Of a stretch of DNA of 64,000 nucleotides, positions 16,988 through 25,718 are shown piece after piece. The DNA is from Desulfobacterales bacterium (lineage in GTDB: Bacteria > Desulfobacterota > Desulfobacteria > Desulfobacterales > Desulfosarcinaceae), in assembly GCA_016218685.1 (NCBI GenBank), contig JACRDD010000020.1:62001-126000 (forward strand), given 5' to 3'. The position numbers and the translations under genes were made by a program. The number at the start of each line of letters is the position of its first letter. Position 1 is the stretch's first letter. The notes beneath the pieces are model-generated. The model was not told the origin of the DNA. It did no database searches and saw nothing but the letters and a program-made list of their open reading frames with translations.

Positions 16988-18115
16988 ATGCTCAAAAACC
17001 GCCTTACATCCGCCAAACGCATCGTCGTCAAAGTCGGCAGCAACGTGCTCACCGCCGCCAACGGCCTGAATATGGAGGCCGTGGAGGCTCTCTCGGCCCA
17101 GATCAGCGAGCTCATCGACCAGGGCAAGCAGGTGCTCTTCGTCTCCTCCGGGGCCATGGCCTCGGGCCTGCGCAAGATGGGCTTTGCCAAACGCCCGGAT
17201 GAAATCCCCAAGCGCCAGGCCATCGCTGCCGTGGGCCAGAGCGGCCTGATGAATGCCTATGAGCAGGCCTTCGGCCGCCATGGCAAAAAGGTGGCCCAGA
17301 TTCTGCTCACCAGCGAGGATCTCAACAGCCGCAAGCGCTACCTCAACGCCCGCAACACCCTCAACACGCTGCTGGAATGGAAGGTGGTGCCGATCATCAA
17401 CGAGAACGACACGGTGATGGTCGAAGAGATCAAGCTGGGCGACAACGACAACCTGGCGGCCATGATCACCCTGCTCATGGATGCCGACCTGCTCATCAGC
17501 CTCACCGACATCGACGGCCTGTACACCAAGGACCCGCGCACTGCACCCGACGCCCAGTTGATTCCAAAAGTTGCGGCCTTCAAGAAAGAGATCGAAACCT
17601 TTGCCAGCAACATCCCCGGCGCCCTGGGCCGGGGCGGCATGTTGAGCAAGATTCGGGCGGCCAAAAAAGTCACCGCCGCCGGCGTCCCCATGATTATCGC
17701 CAAGGGCACCAACCCCACGATCCTGCGCCAACTTTTCGCCGGCCAAGCCCTGGGAACCTACTTCGCCCCCCAGGCCAAGAAACTGAACCGCCGCAAATGC
17801 TGGATCGCCTACACCCTGACCCCCAAGGGCAGCCTGACCCTGGATGCCGGCGCCGCCCAGGCCCTGCTGCACCGGGGCAAGAGCCTGCTGCCCAGCGGCA
17901 TCGTGGCCGTGGAGGGCGAATTCGGCGTGGGTGCGCCGGCCGCCATCAAGAACCAGGCCGGTGAGGAGCTCGGCATCGGCCTGGTCAACTACAGTGCCGA
18001 CGACATCCGCACCATCATGGGCCTGAAAACCAGCCAGATCAAAAACCGCCTGGGCGAAAAGCCCTACGACGAGGTGATCCACCGTGACAATCTGGTGGTG
18101 ACGGAGTGCATCTGA
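16988..18115 (+). CDS. proB: Glutamate 5-kinase
   Basis: First and regulated step of proline synthesis, phosphorylating glutamate. The 375-residue protein has the amino-acid kinase domain (about 1-260): KVGSNVLTA, the SSGAMASG glycine loop, the NENDTV substrate motif and the GRGGMLSK segment. A C-terminal PUA domain (about 280-360) follows. The full PUA-containing length suggests normal feedback control by proline. Its stop TGA overlaps the ATG of the DUF1186 gene. Confidence 0.95.
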   Translation: MLKNRLTSAKRIVVKVGSNVLTAANGLNMEAVEALSAQISELIDQGKQVLFVSSGAMASGLRKMGFAKRPDEIPKRQAIAAVGQSGLMNAYEQAFGRHGKKVAQILLTSEDLNSRKRYLNARNTLNTLLEWKVVPIINENDTVMVEEIKLGDNDNLAAMITLLMDADLLISLTDIDGLYTKDPRTAPDAQLIPKVAAFKKEIETFASNIPGALGRGGMLSKIRAAKKVTAAGVPMIIAKGTNPTILRQLFAGQALGTYFAPQAKKLNRRKCWIAYTLTPKGSLTLDAGAAQALLHRGKSLLPSGIVAVEGEFGVGAPAAIKNQAGEELGIGLVNYSADDIRTIMGLKTSQIKNRLGEKPYDEVIHRDNLVVTECI

Positions 18116-19035
18116 TGAACGAGCCCCAACCTGTTTCCATCGATGATATCATGGCCGCCTTCCGCATTTTCGACGGCACCTACCAGCGCGACATGGTGGA
18201 CGCCGCTCTCCAGCGCCGGGAGGAGATCGTGCCGCGCCTGATCGCCATCCTGGAAGAGATCATCGCCGACCCCGAAGGCTTCCTGGAACAGGAAGACCGC
18301 TTCGATCATATCTACGCCCTGATGCTCCTGGGTCATTTCAAAGCCGCGGCGGCCCATGCGGCCATCGTCCAGGTGTTCAGCCTGGAACCGAAAATCGTGG
18401 ACGATCTTTTCGGCGACCACATCACCGAAAGCCTGGCGGGCGTGCTGATGCGAACCTGCGGCGACGACCTGCGGCAAATGCGCATCATGGCGCTGGACCG
18501 TTCGATAGACCCTTACTGCCGATCGGCGGCCGTGCAAGCCATGGGCTTTGCCGTGGCGGCAGGCATTGCCGCGCGGGAAGAGGTGACGGCCTTCATCGCC
18601 GAACTCTTCGGCCAGGCCTCGGAAGAGGCGGACACGACCTTCCTCTCCTTAGCGGCCGTCACGCTCCTCCACCTTTATCCGGATGAGCACATGGCGCTGA
18701 TCCGGAAAGCCTTTGAGGAAGAGATCATCGATCACAGCGTCGTCAGCCTTGGCAGCTTCGAAAGAGTCCTGGCCGAAGGCCGGGAGGCCGCCTTGGCGCG
18801 ATCGAACGACACGTGGCGGCGGCGCTACGACTGGCAGGACATCCACGCGGCCATGTCCGGGTGGGCCTGCTTCAGCGAAAGCGACGATTTGGCCGCGGCC
18901 GCCGGCCCCCAGGATCTCATCGACTCCGGGCTCTACGGCAGACCCCAACCGAAGGTCGCCAAGAAAAACGACCAGGCCCGCCAAAAGAGCCGGCGCAAGC
19001 AGGCCAAGGTATCCAAACGCAAAAACCGGAAGTGA
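18115..19035 (+). CDS. DUF1186 protein with basic tail
   Basis: Start ATG at 18115 overlaps the proB stop (TGATG), so translation is coupled. The 306-residue product is helical and repetitive in the manner of DUF1186 proteins (HEAT-like alpha repeats; REEIVPRLIAILEEI near the start, SLAAVTLLHLYPDE midway). The last 30 residues are almost all Lys, Arg, Gln and Asn, which suggests nucleic-acid or ribosome contact. Many relatives end in a SEC-C zinc motif; here the basic tail takes that place and no zinc cysteines remain. Function is unknown. Confidence 0.7.
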   Translation: MNEPQPVSIDDIMAAFRIFDGTYQRDMVDAALQRREEIVPRLIAILEEIIADPEGFLEQEDRFDHIYALMLLGHFKAAAAHAAIVQVFSLEPKIVDDLFGDHITESLAGVLMRTCGDDLRQMRIMALDRSIDPYCRSAAVQAMGFAVAAGIAAREEVTAFIAELFGQASEEADTTFLSLAAVTLLHLYPDEHMALIRKAFEEEIIDHSVVSLGSFERVLAEGREAALARSNDTWRRRYDWQDIHAAMSGWACFSESDDLAAAAGPQDLIDSGLYGRPQPKVAKKNDQARQKSRRKQAKVSKRKNRK

Positions 19036-19337
19036 GCGACGCTTTTCCTGCCCCCATAACCGTCAAGATTTTTATCACCTTGTAAATCAAATCCTGCTTC
19101 CCTTTCCCAAAACAGGTCTTCTTCAGACCGCCCCCCCCTTCGGCCGGCGGAGGCCCTTAGCTTTCACAACCCATCGTCATCACGGAACAATAAGTTGTGC
19201 GGGAAGCGTATGGTACATGAATTGCACAAGAGTCATTAGAACTTCAGCCGGAGTTGCGCCAGTACATGGCCGGCTCGATTACTTCCGAAATATAGACTTT
19301 CGATCTAAAATTTTAACTTCTTTTATGGGAGGCGCCT
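19036..19337. other. Leader and promoter region of the hydrogenase operon
   Basis: 302 bases without a gene. The first half has a C-rich stretch and no recognisable terminator for the proA-proB-DUF1186 transcript. CACAAC (near 19167) and GTTGTG (near 19195) form a spaced inverted pair that could bind an activator. A sigma-54 type promoter follows at 19211-19226, then an AT-rich leader of about 100 bases. Confidence 0.5.
19211..19226 (+). promoter_or_regulatory. Sigma-54 type promoter of the hydrogenase operon
   Basis: TGGTACATGAATTGCA carries GG at 19212-19213 and GC at 19224-19225, exactly 12 bases apart, with a full TTGCA -12 half. It lies 112 bases before the GTG start of the first hydrogenase gene. 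An enhancer-binding activator would be needed; none is encoded nearby. Confidence 0.65.
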
Positions 19338-19829
19338 GTGGACCCTGAAAAAATCGGAGGCCAGGAGTTTACCCCGGAACAATTGGCGGCCGTGGATCGA
19401 ATCGTCGGCCACAACCGCACCAAGCCGGGCGCTTTGATCCCGGTGCTGGAGGAGGTGCAGGAAACCATTGGTTATCTTCCCAAGTCCATCCAAAAACGGA
19501 TCGCCCAGGGCATGAACGTCCCCCTCAAGGAGGTGCATGGCGTGGTGTCGTTCTACTCGTTCTTTACCATGGTGCCCCGGGGGCGCCACACCACCCGCTG
19601 CTGCCTGGGGACCGCCTGCTACGTGCGCGGCGGCAAGCACAACATGGAAAAGCTGAAAGAGGTGCTGCACATCGAGCCTGGCGACACCACCGAAGATCGC
19701 AAGTTTTCGCTGGAGACGGTTCGCTGTCTGGGCGCCTGCGGCCTGGCGCCGGTCATCACCGTGGATGAGGACACCTACCGTCAGGTCAAGCCGTCCAAGT
19801 TGCCCGAAATTTTGGAGCGTTACGAGTAG
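19338..19829 (+). CDS. hoxE: Diaphorase subunit E ([2Fe-2S], NuoE/HoxE type)
   Basis: A 163-residue thioredoxin-fold [2Fe-2S] protein that passes electrons within an NAD(P)-linked hydrogenase. The helical N-terminus (PGALIPVLEEVQETIGYLP) is the usual NuoE start. The cluster ligands are C89 and C94 (CLGTAC) and C130 and C134 (CLGAC). GTG at 19338 is set by GGGAGG six bases upstream. It is the first gene of a co-directional set running to the sensor kinase. Confidence 0.9.
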   Translation: MDPEKIGGQEFTPEQLAAVDRIVGHNRTKPGALIPVLEEVQETIGYLPKSIQKRIAQGMNVPLKEVHGVVSFYSFFTMVPRGRHTTRCCLGTACYVRGGKHNMEKLKEVLHIEPGDTTEDRKFSLETVRCLGACGLAPVITVDEDTYRQVKPSKLPEILERYE

Positions 19830-19870
19830 AACGCGGCGGATAACCTGGAAAATCAAAAAAGGAGCACGCC

Positions 19871-22800
19871 ATGTCCCGTCTGAAGGTAGAGGATCTTTAT
19901 CGCATCAAAGGCAATACCATTCGAGATATATTGCTCGATGCCGAGCGCAAAAGCATCCGCATTACCGTGCACATGGGCACCTGCGGCATCTCTTCGGGCG
20001 CCGAGAAAGTCCGCGCGCGGTTCGACCAGGCGCTCCGGCAGGCCCAACGCAAGGACATCGTCATCACCACCTCCGGCTGCGCCGGCATCTGCAACCGTGA
20101 ACCCATGGTGACCATCGAACGCTTCGGCGAAGAGCCGGTGCGCTATGCCGATGTGACCGAGGAGCTTGCCGGCACCATCTTCGACCGCCACGTGCTCAAG
20201 GGCGATGTCCCGGCCGAGTGGGTTTATGCCCGCGGCTGGGAGCAGTTCGAAAAGGACTTCGAAGGCCCGCCCATAGCAGTGGCCCAGAGCACGGCCCACA
20301 TCCGGCAACTGCCCTTTTTCGGCATGCAGAATCTGCGCGTCATGCGCAACCGCGGGTTGATCCAGGCCGAGAGCATCGAGGAGTACATCGCCCGGGACGG
20401 CTACTTCGGTGCGGCCAAGGCGATCTTCCAGCTCAAGCCCGAGGAGATCGTGGCCGAAGTCAAGACCTCGGGTTTGCGCGGCCGCGGCGGCGGCGGATTC
20501 CCCACAGGCCTCAAATGGGAATTCGCCGCCAAATCGCCGGGCGAGATCAAATACGTGCTGTGCAACGCCGACGAAGGCGATCCGGGCGCCTTCATGGACC
20601 GCTGCGTGCTGGAATCGGACCCCCATGCGGTGCTCGAAGGCATGGTGATCGCCGCCAAGGCCATCGGCTCCCACCAGGGCTACATCTATTGCCGCGCGGA
20701 ATATCCGCTGGCAGTCAAGATGCTCAACCATGCCATCGCCCAGGCCCGGGAATACGGGCTGCTGGGAACAAACATCCTGGGATCGGGCTTCGACTTCGAG
20801 GTGGAGGTCTACCGCGGGGCCGGCGCCTTCGTCTGCGGCGAGGAGACCGCCCTGATGACCTCCATCGAGGGCAAGCGCGGCACGCCCCGGCCCCGGCCGC
20901 CGTTCCCGGCCATCCAAGGGTTATGGAAGCGGCCCACGATCCTCAACAACGTGGAGAGTTTCGCCAACATCCCCCAGATCATCTACCAGGGGGGCAAATG
21001 GTACGCGGGTGTCGGCAGCGCCCGCAGCAAGGGAACCAAGGTCTTCGCCCTGACCGGCGACGTGAAGAACGTCGGCCTGGTGGAAGTGCCCATGGGCATC
21101 TCCCTGGGCAGCATCATCTTCGACGTGGGCGGCGGCATCCCCAAGGGCAAGAAATTCAAGGCCGTGCAGTTGGGCGGCCCCTCGGGCGGCTGCATTCCCA
21201 GCGCCCACCTCAATGCTTCTGTCGATTATGAAACCATCATCAAGCTGGGCGCCATCGTGGGTTCGGGTGGCATGATCGTCATGGATGAAGACAAATGCGT
21301 CGTGGACGTGGCCCGCTTCTTCATGGAGTTCTGCCGGGATGAATCCTGCGGCAAGTGCACCCCCTGCCGGGTGGGCACCGAGAAGATGCTCGAAATCCTC
21401 ACCCGCATCTGCGAGGGCCAGGGTCGGGCCGATGATATCCCCGCCCTGGAGCGCATGGCCGACTACATGAAGAACAACGCCTTGTGCGGACTTGGCCAAA
21501 CAGCGCCCAACCCGGTGCTCTCCACCCTGCGTTATTTCCGGGCGGAGTACGAGCAGCACATTCAAGAAAAGCGCTGCCCGGCAGTGGTATGCAACGCCTT
21601 CTTCAAGTCGCCGTGCCAGCATGCCTGCCCCATCGGCATGGACATTCCGGCGTATATCTCCCTGATCAAGGCCGAACGCCTGGAAGACGCCTACAAAGTC
21701 CTGCTGCGCACCAATCCCTTCCCCGGCATCTGCGGCCGGGTGTGCGACCACAAGTGCGAGCTCAAATGCCGGCGCGTCACCTTGGACGAACCGGTGCACA
21801 TCAAGTATTTGAAGCGCTACATCACCGACCAGGCCGCGGCCCCGGCGATCCAGCCGGCACCCATCACCCGCAAGGAGAAGATCGCCGTCATCGGCGCCGG
21901 CCCGGCCGGCTTGACGGCGGCCCGCGACCTGACGCTGCGGGGCTATGCCGTCACGGTCTATGAGGAGCTGCCCGAAGCCGGCGGCATGCTACGCTGGGGT
22001 ATCCCGGCCTACCGTCTGCCCAGGGATGTGTTGAAGCGTGAAATCCAGGACATCCTCGATCTGGGGATCACTTTACGCTGCAACGTCCGCGTGGGTCGGG
22101 ATATTTCCTGGGATACGTTGCGCGGCGCCTATGACGCCATCTTCGTGGCCATCGGCGCCCAACGCAGCATGCAGGCCGAACTGGAAGGCAAGGAGCACAA
22201 AGGCGTCACCGGCGCCGTGGAGTTCCTGCGCGAGCTGCACCTGGGAGGTCATCCCCAGGTGGGCCGGCAGGTGGCGGTCATCGGCGGCGGCAACTCGGCC
22301 ATCGATGCGGCCCAATGCGCCCTGCGCCTGGGCGCCGGCGACGTCACCATTTACTACCGCCGCACCCAGGCCGATATGCCGGCCCTCAAACAGGAAGTGG
22401 AAGCGGCCTTGAAGGAAGGCGTCAAGATCGTCGAACTGGTGGCGCCAATCCGCTTCATCGGCGAAGAGAATCATGTGCGTCAACTGGTGTTGCAGAAGAT
22501 GCGCCTGGGCGATTTCGATGCGGGCGGACGCAAGAAACCCGTACCCATCCTGGGCAGCGAATATGTGGTGCCGGCCGACCAGGTGATCCTGGCCATCGGC
22601 CAGGAGGTAGACGGCGCCTTCGATTTCAAGCGCACGGGCATCGGCCTGACCCCCAGCCGCCTGGTGCAGATCGCGGCCGGCAAGCGCACCCAGACCACGG
22701 CGCCCATGATCTTCGCCGGCGGTGATGTGGTCACCGGCCCCGACACGGTGGTGGCCGCCATTGCCGCCGGCCACAAGACCGCCGAAGAGATCGATACCGC

Positions 22801-23029
22801 CATCCGCGAGCGAAACCAGGAAGGCCCGTATGTGCCGGCGGCCCTGGACGATGTGCGCATCCCCCAGGAGATCGAGGCCGAGATTCACGAATTGGCCCGC
22901 ACCCCCATGCCCGAGGCCGATGCCGTTCAACGCATCGCGGATTTCCGGGAAGTGGAGTTGGGTTTCGATCGGCAGACGGCCCTGCGCGAGGCCGGACGGT
23001 GTCTGCGCTGTGATGTGGGGGCGGCCTGA
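19871..23029 (+). CDS. hoxF: Fused diaphorase subunit: NuoF/HoxF plus GltD-type flavoprotein
   Basis: A 1052-residue two-enzyme fusion. Residues 1-110: thioredoxin-like [2Fe-2S] domain with C38, C70 and C74. Residues about 150-565: NuoF-type FMN/NAD(H) module with GRGGGGFPTG (204-213), then the SLBB part and the [4Fe-4S] motif SCGKCTPC (492-499) plus C539. Residues about 575-1052: a glutamate-synthase small-subunit-like module with cysteines 582-633 for Fe-S clusters, FAD motif GAGPAG (675-680) and a second dinucleotide motif GGGNSAID. The protein thus has two NAD(P) sites and two flavins. Its place between HoxE- and HoxU-like genes puts it in the hydrogenase. Bifurcating or NAD/NADP transhydrogenating activity is inference. 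Confidence 0.88.
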   Translation: MSRLKVEDLYRIKGNTIRDILLDAERKSIRITVHMGTCGISSGAEKVRARFDQALRQAQRKDIVITTSGCAGICNREPMVTIERFGEEPVRYADVTEELAGTIFDRHVLKGDVPAEWVYARGWEQFEKDFEGPPIAVAQSTAHIRQLPFFGMQNLRVMRNRGLIQAESIEEYIARDGYFGAAKAIFQLKPEEIVAEVKTSGLRGRGGGGFPTGLKWEFAAKSPGEIKYVLCNADEGDPGAFMDRCVLESDPHAVLEGMVIAAKAIGSHQGYIYCRAEYPLAVKMLNHAIAQAREYGLLGTNILGSGFDFEVEVYRGAGAFVCGEETALMTSIEGKRGTPRPRPPFPAIQGLWKRPTILNNVESFANIPQIIYQGGKWYAGVGSARSKGTKVFALTGDVKNVGLVEVPMGISLGSIIFDVGGGIPKGKKFKAVQLGGPSGGCIPSAHLNASVDYETIIKLGAIVGSGGMIVMDEDKCVVDVARFFMEFCRDESCGKCTPCRVGTEKMLEILTRICEGQGRADDIPALERMADYMKNNALCGLGQTAPNPVLSTLRYFRAEYEQHIQEKRCPAVVCNAFFKSPCQHACPIGMDIPAYISLIKAERLEDAYKVLLRTNPFPGICGRVCDHKCELKCRRVTLDEPVHIKYLKRYITDQAAAPAIQPAPITRKEKIAVIGAGPAGLTAARDLTLRGYAVTVYEELPEAGGMLRWGIPAYRLPRDVLKREIQDILDLGITLRCNVRVGRDISWDTLRGAYDAIFVAIGAQRSMQAELEGKEHKGVTGAVEFLRELHLGGHPQVGRQVAVIGGGNSAIDAAQCALRLGAGDVTIYYRRTQADMPALKQEVEAALKEGVKIVELVAPIRFIGEENHVRQLVLQKMRLGDFDAGGRKKPVPILGSEYVVPADQVILAIGQEVDGAFDFKRTGIGLTPSRLVQIAAGKRTQTTAPMIFAGGDVVTGPDTVVAAIAAGHKTAEEIDTAIRERNQEGPYVPAALDDVRIPQEIEAEIHELARTPMPEADAVQRIADFREVELGFDRQTALREAGRCLRCDVGAA

Positions 23030-23133
23030 TCCAGCCGGTGTCAGGATTGAGGTTATACGTGAAGGAATGGGGTCGATTTGAATCGCCGGATTAACGTCCC
23101 GCTTCAAAAAGGGGCAAAGTACGGAGAGGCGCG

Positions 23134-25152
23134 ATGAAAGCAAACGCCAAGCAAGTGAAGCTGACCATCGACGGTCACGAGATCACCGTGGACGAGTCGT
23201 TGACGATTCTGGATGCAGCGCGGCAAAACGGGATCACCATTCCCACCCTGTGCCATCATCCGGCCCTGTCCAACTGGGGCGGCTGCCGCCTGTGCGTGGT
23301 GGAGGTGGATAAATCGCCCAAACTGGTGGCCAGTTGCGTCATGCCGGTGCGCGCCGGCATGGAGGTGGTCACCGACAACGCGGCCATCACGGCCAGCCGC
23401 CGCCTGACCCTTACGCTGCTCTTCGCCGAACGCAACCACAACTGCATGTTCTGTCCCCAGAGCGGCGACTGCGAGCTGCAACAGATGGCCTATGCCCTGC
23501 AAATGGATCACCTGACGGTCTCCCAGGCCTTCAAGGAGTTCCCCACCGACACCACCGGCGAGTACATGACGGTGGATCACAACCGCTGCATACTGTGCGG
23601 CCGCTGCGTGCGCGCCTGCCAGGAGATCGCCGGCTGCCATGTACTCGGTTTCCACAACAGAGGCCCAAAATCGATCATCGGTTTCGACCTGTTGGAGCAA
23701 CGCGAGGACTCCACCTGCGTCAACTGCGGCGCCTGTTTGCAGGTCTGTCCCACCGGCGCCATTACCAACCGCTACCGCACCCATTACAGCGTCAAGGGCC
23801 AGCCGGCGGAACGCGAAGTCATTGCTTCTCTGTGCGCCGGATGCGGCCTGCTGTGCCCGACCCAGTCCGTGGTGCGGGACAACCAGCTCATGGAGATCAA
23901 GGGTTTCCTGGAGAGCGGCAATGGCCGGCCGGACCATGGCCAGCTCTGCCACCTTGGACGTTTCGAAGTGCTCAAGACACCCGCGGATCGGCTGCTCCAT
24001 CCCATGATCAAGGACGGCAACGGCCGCTGGCACGCCCGCACCTGGCAGCAGTGCCTGGAACTCACCACTCAACGCTTTAAAGAGATCAAGCAGAAGCAAG
24101 GGGCCGGTGCGCTCTTCGGTTTTGCTTCCGCCAATATCTCCAATGAAGCCTTGCTGCTCTTTAAGGAGTTGATGGTCGATGGCTGGGGCGCCGGCAGGGT
24201 GGACACCCTGGACGGAGACCATTTCCGCGCCCTGAGTGCCGGCCATCAGGGCCTGCCGGCAGAAGTCTCCTGGAAGAAGATCACGGCCGCGGACATGGTG
24301 TTGCTGGTCGGGGCCGATCTGCATCAAAGCCATCCGATGCTGGTTTCGCTGCTGCGCCGGGCCTATATCGAAAAATCGCTGCCCGTGGCCGTCATCGGTG
24401 CCATGGAGGGTACCGCTGTGTTCGGCGCCCAATACCTGGCGGTGGAAGACGAGCGGTTGCCCGCCGTGCTCGGTGGCCTGGCCGCCAAGATCGCCGCGCG
24501 GGGACAGACGGCTTCGGCCCAGCCGGATACGCTCGACCCAATCGCCGCACGCTTTGTTGCCGCCAAAACCCCGCTCATCCTGGCCGGTCCGCAAGTAACC
24601 CATCCCCGGGCCGCCGCAGCCCTGGGGGATCTTCTCAAGATCGCCGGCCAGGGCGCTTCGATCGCCTTCCTCAAGCCCAGCGTCAACAGCGCGGCGGCCT
24701 GGCGCCTGGGCGTGGCGTCGCAACAACCCCAGGCCCAGGCAGCGGGCGGCGGCCTGCTGATCTTGGGTGAGGAAGGCAGCGGCGCCCTGCGGTCGTTGCT
24801 AAAAGGCGGCACCGCACCCGATTTTCTGGCGGCGATCACCCCTTATCGCACGCCGGCCCTGGCCGAGATCGCACATGTCCTGCTGCCCCGACCCCTGTGG
24901 CTGGAAGAAGACGGATCGTACACCAGCATGGAAGGCGGCGAAATCGTCTACAAACCCAGAGTGCTCGCGCCGCCGGCCGGGGTCAAGTCCACCTGGGAGA
25001 CGTTGCGGGAGTTTTTCAGATGTTTCGATTCCCCTTATGCCGACAGCCGCTGGGATGATGTCCGCGCCAAAGCCGACCGGATTCTGGCGGCCTGTCGTTT
25101 CGTGGAGACCGATCCACTCATGGACCCAGCAACCGATCAACGCCAAAAGTAA
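23134..25152 (+). CDS. hoxU: Fe-S electron transfer subunit (HoxU/NuoG type, long form)
   Basis: A 672-residue iron-sulfur protein. It carries a [2Fe-2S] domain (C40, C51, C54, C68), the histidine-ligated cluster segment NHNCMFCPQSGDC (102-113), a two-cluster ferredoxin (C152-C162 and C195-C205), and a further C-x2-C-x3-C set (C234, C237, C241) with C272 opening a degenerate molybdopterin-oxidoreductase-like domain. HoxU proteins usually stop after the ferredoxin part (about 240 aa), so this is a NuoG-like long form. There is no H-cluster domain, which rules out an FeFe hydrogenase. GGAGAGG precedes the ATG. Confidence 0.85.
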   Translation: MKANAKQVKLTIDGHEITVDESLTILDAARQNGITIPTLCHHPALSNWGGCRLCVVEVDKSPKLVASCVMPVRAGMEVVTDNAAITASRRLTLTLLFAERNHNCMFCPQSGDCELQQMAYALQMDHLTVSQAFKEFPTDTTGEYMTVDHNRCILCGRCVRACQEIAGCHVLGFHNRGPKSIIGFDLLEQREDSTCVNCGACLQVCPTGAITNRYRTHYSVKGQPAEREVIASLCAGCGLLCPTQSVVRDNQLMEIKGFLESGNGRPDHGQLCHLGRFEVLKTPADRLLHPMIKDGNGRWHARTWQQCLELTTQRFKEIKQKQGAGALFGFASANISNEALLLFKELMVDGWGAGRVDTLDGDHFRALSAGHQGLPAEVSWKKITAADMVLLVGADLHQSHPMLVSLLRRAYIEKSLPVAVIGAMEGTAVFGAQYLAVEDERLPAVLGGLAAKIAARGQTASAQPDTLDPIAARFVAAKTPLILAGPQVTHPRAAAALGDLLKIAGQGASIAFLKPSVNSAAAWRLGVASQQPQAQAAGGGLLILGEEGSGALRSLLKGGTAPDFLAAITPYRTPALAEIAHVLLPRPLWLEEDGSYTSMEGGEIVYKPRVLAPPAGVKSTWETLREFFRCFDSPYADSRWDDVRAKADRILAACRFVETDPLMDPATDQRQK

Positions 25153-25163
25153 ACGGGGGTAAT

Positions 25164-25706
25164 ATGGGCAAACCGAAAGTCGCTACCGTGTGGTTAGAAG
25201 GATGCGCCGGATGCCACATGTCGTTTCTGGATCTGGATGAAGCGCTGCTCGACGTGCTCTCCAAGATCGAGCTGACCGTGACACCCATCACCGATTTCAA
25301 GAATTATCGCTTTCCGGATTTGGACCTGGGCATCATCGAGGGCGGCGTGGGCAATGAAGAGCAACTGGAGATCGCCACCCACCTGCGCGCCAAAGCCAAG
25401 ATCATCATGGCCTGGGGGGATTGCGCCGTCTTCGGCGGCATCAATACTTTGCGCAACCAAACCCCTGTGGCCGATCTGCTGCGCTATGGCTATACCGAAA
25501 CCGCCAGCACCATCGACGGCATCATCCCGGTCCACCCCGAGCTGCCCAAGCTGCTGCCCAAGGTGCTGGCGGTGAATGCCGTCATACCGGTGGATTGCTA
25601 CATCCCCGGATGTCCGCCTTCGCCCCAGGCCATTGCCTACGGGTTGACCGAAATCCTGCGCGGCCGCATCCCGGTTCTGCCGCGTGAACTGATCCACTTC
25701 GATTGA
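25164..25706 (+). CDS. hoxY: NiFe hydrogenase small subunit
   Basis: A 180-residue soluble small subunit of the cytoplasmic (group 3) NiFe hydrogenase. It binds the proximal [4Fe-4S] cluster through C14 and C17 (GCAGCHMSFLD), the WGDCAVFGG cysteine and the PGCPPSP cysteine. The short length and lack of a Tat signal place it in the cytoplasm. It begins 11 bases after the HoxU-like gene and is followed by the large subunit after 12 bases. The ribosome site is weak (GGGGGT), so coupling probably helps its translation. Confidence 0.92.
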   Translation: MGKPKVATVWLEGCAGCHMSFLDLDEALLDVLSKIELTVTPITDFKNYRFPDLDLGIIEGGVGNEEQLEIATHLRAKAKIIMAWGDCAVFGGINTLRNQTPVADLLRYGYTETASTIDGIIPVHPELPKLLPKVLAVNAVIPVDCYIPGCPPSPQAIAYGLTEILRGRIPVLPRELIHFD

Positions 25707-25718
25707 GGAGACGCCAGC

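Noticed and set aside
23134-25152. FeFe hydrogenase (H-cluster) subunit
   Set aside because: The N-terminal cluster pattern fits HydA or NuoG alike, but the C-terminal part lacks the H-cluster motifs and reads as a degenerate molybdopterin-type domain; the operon has NiFe subunits.
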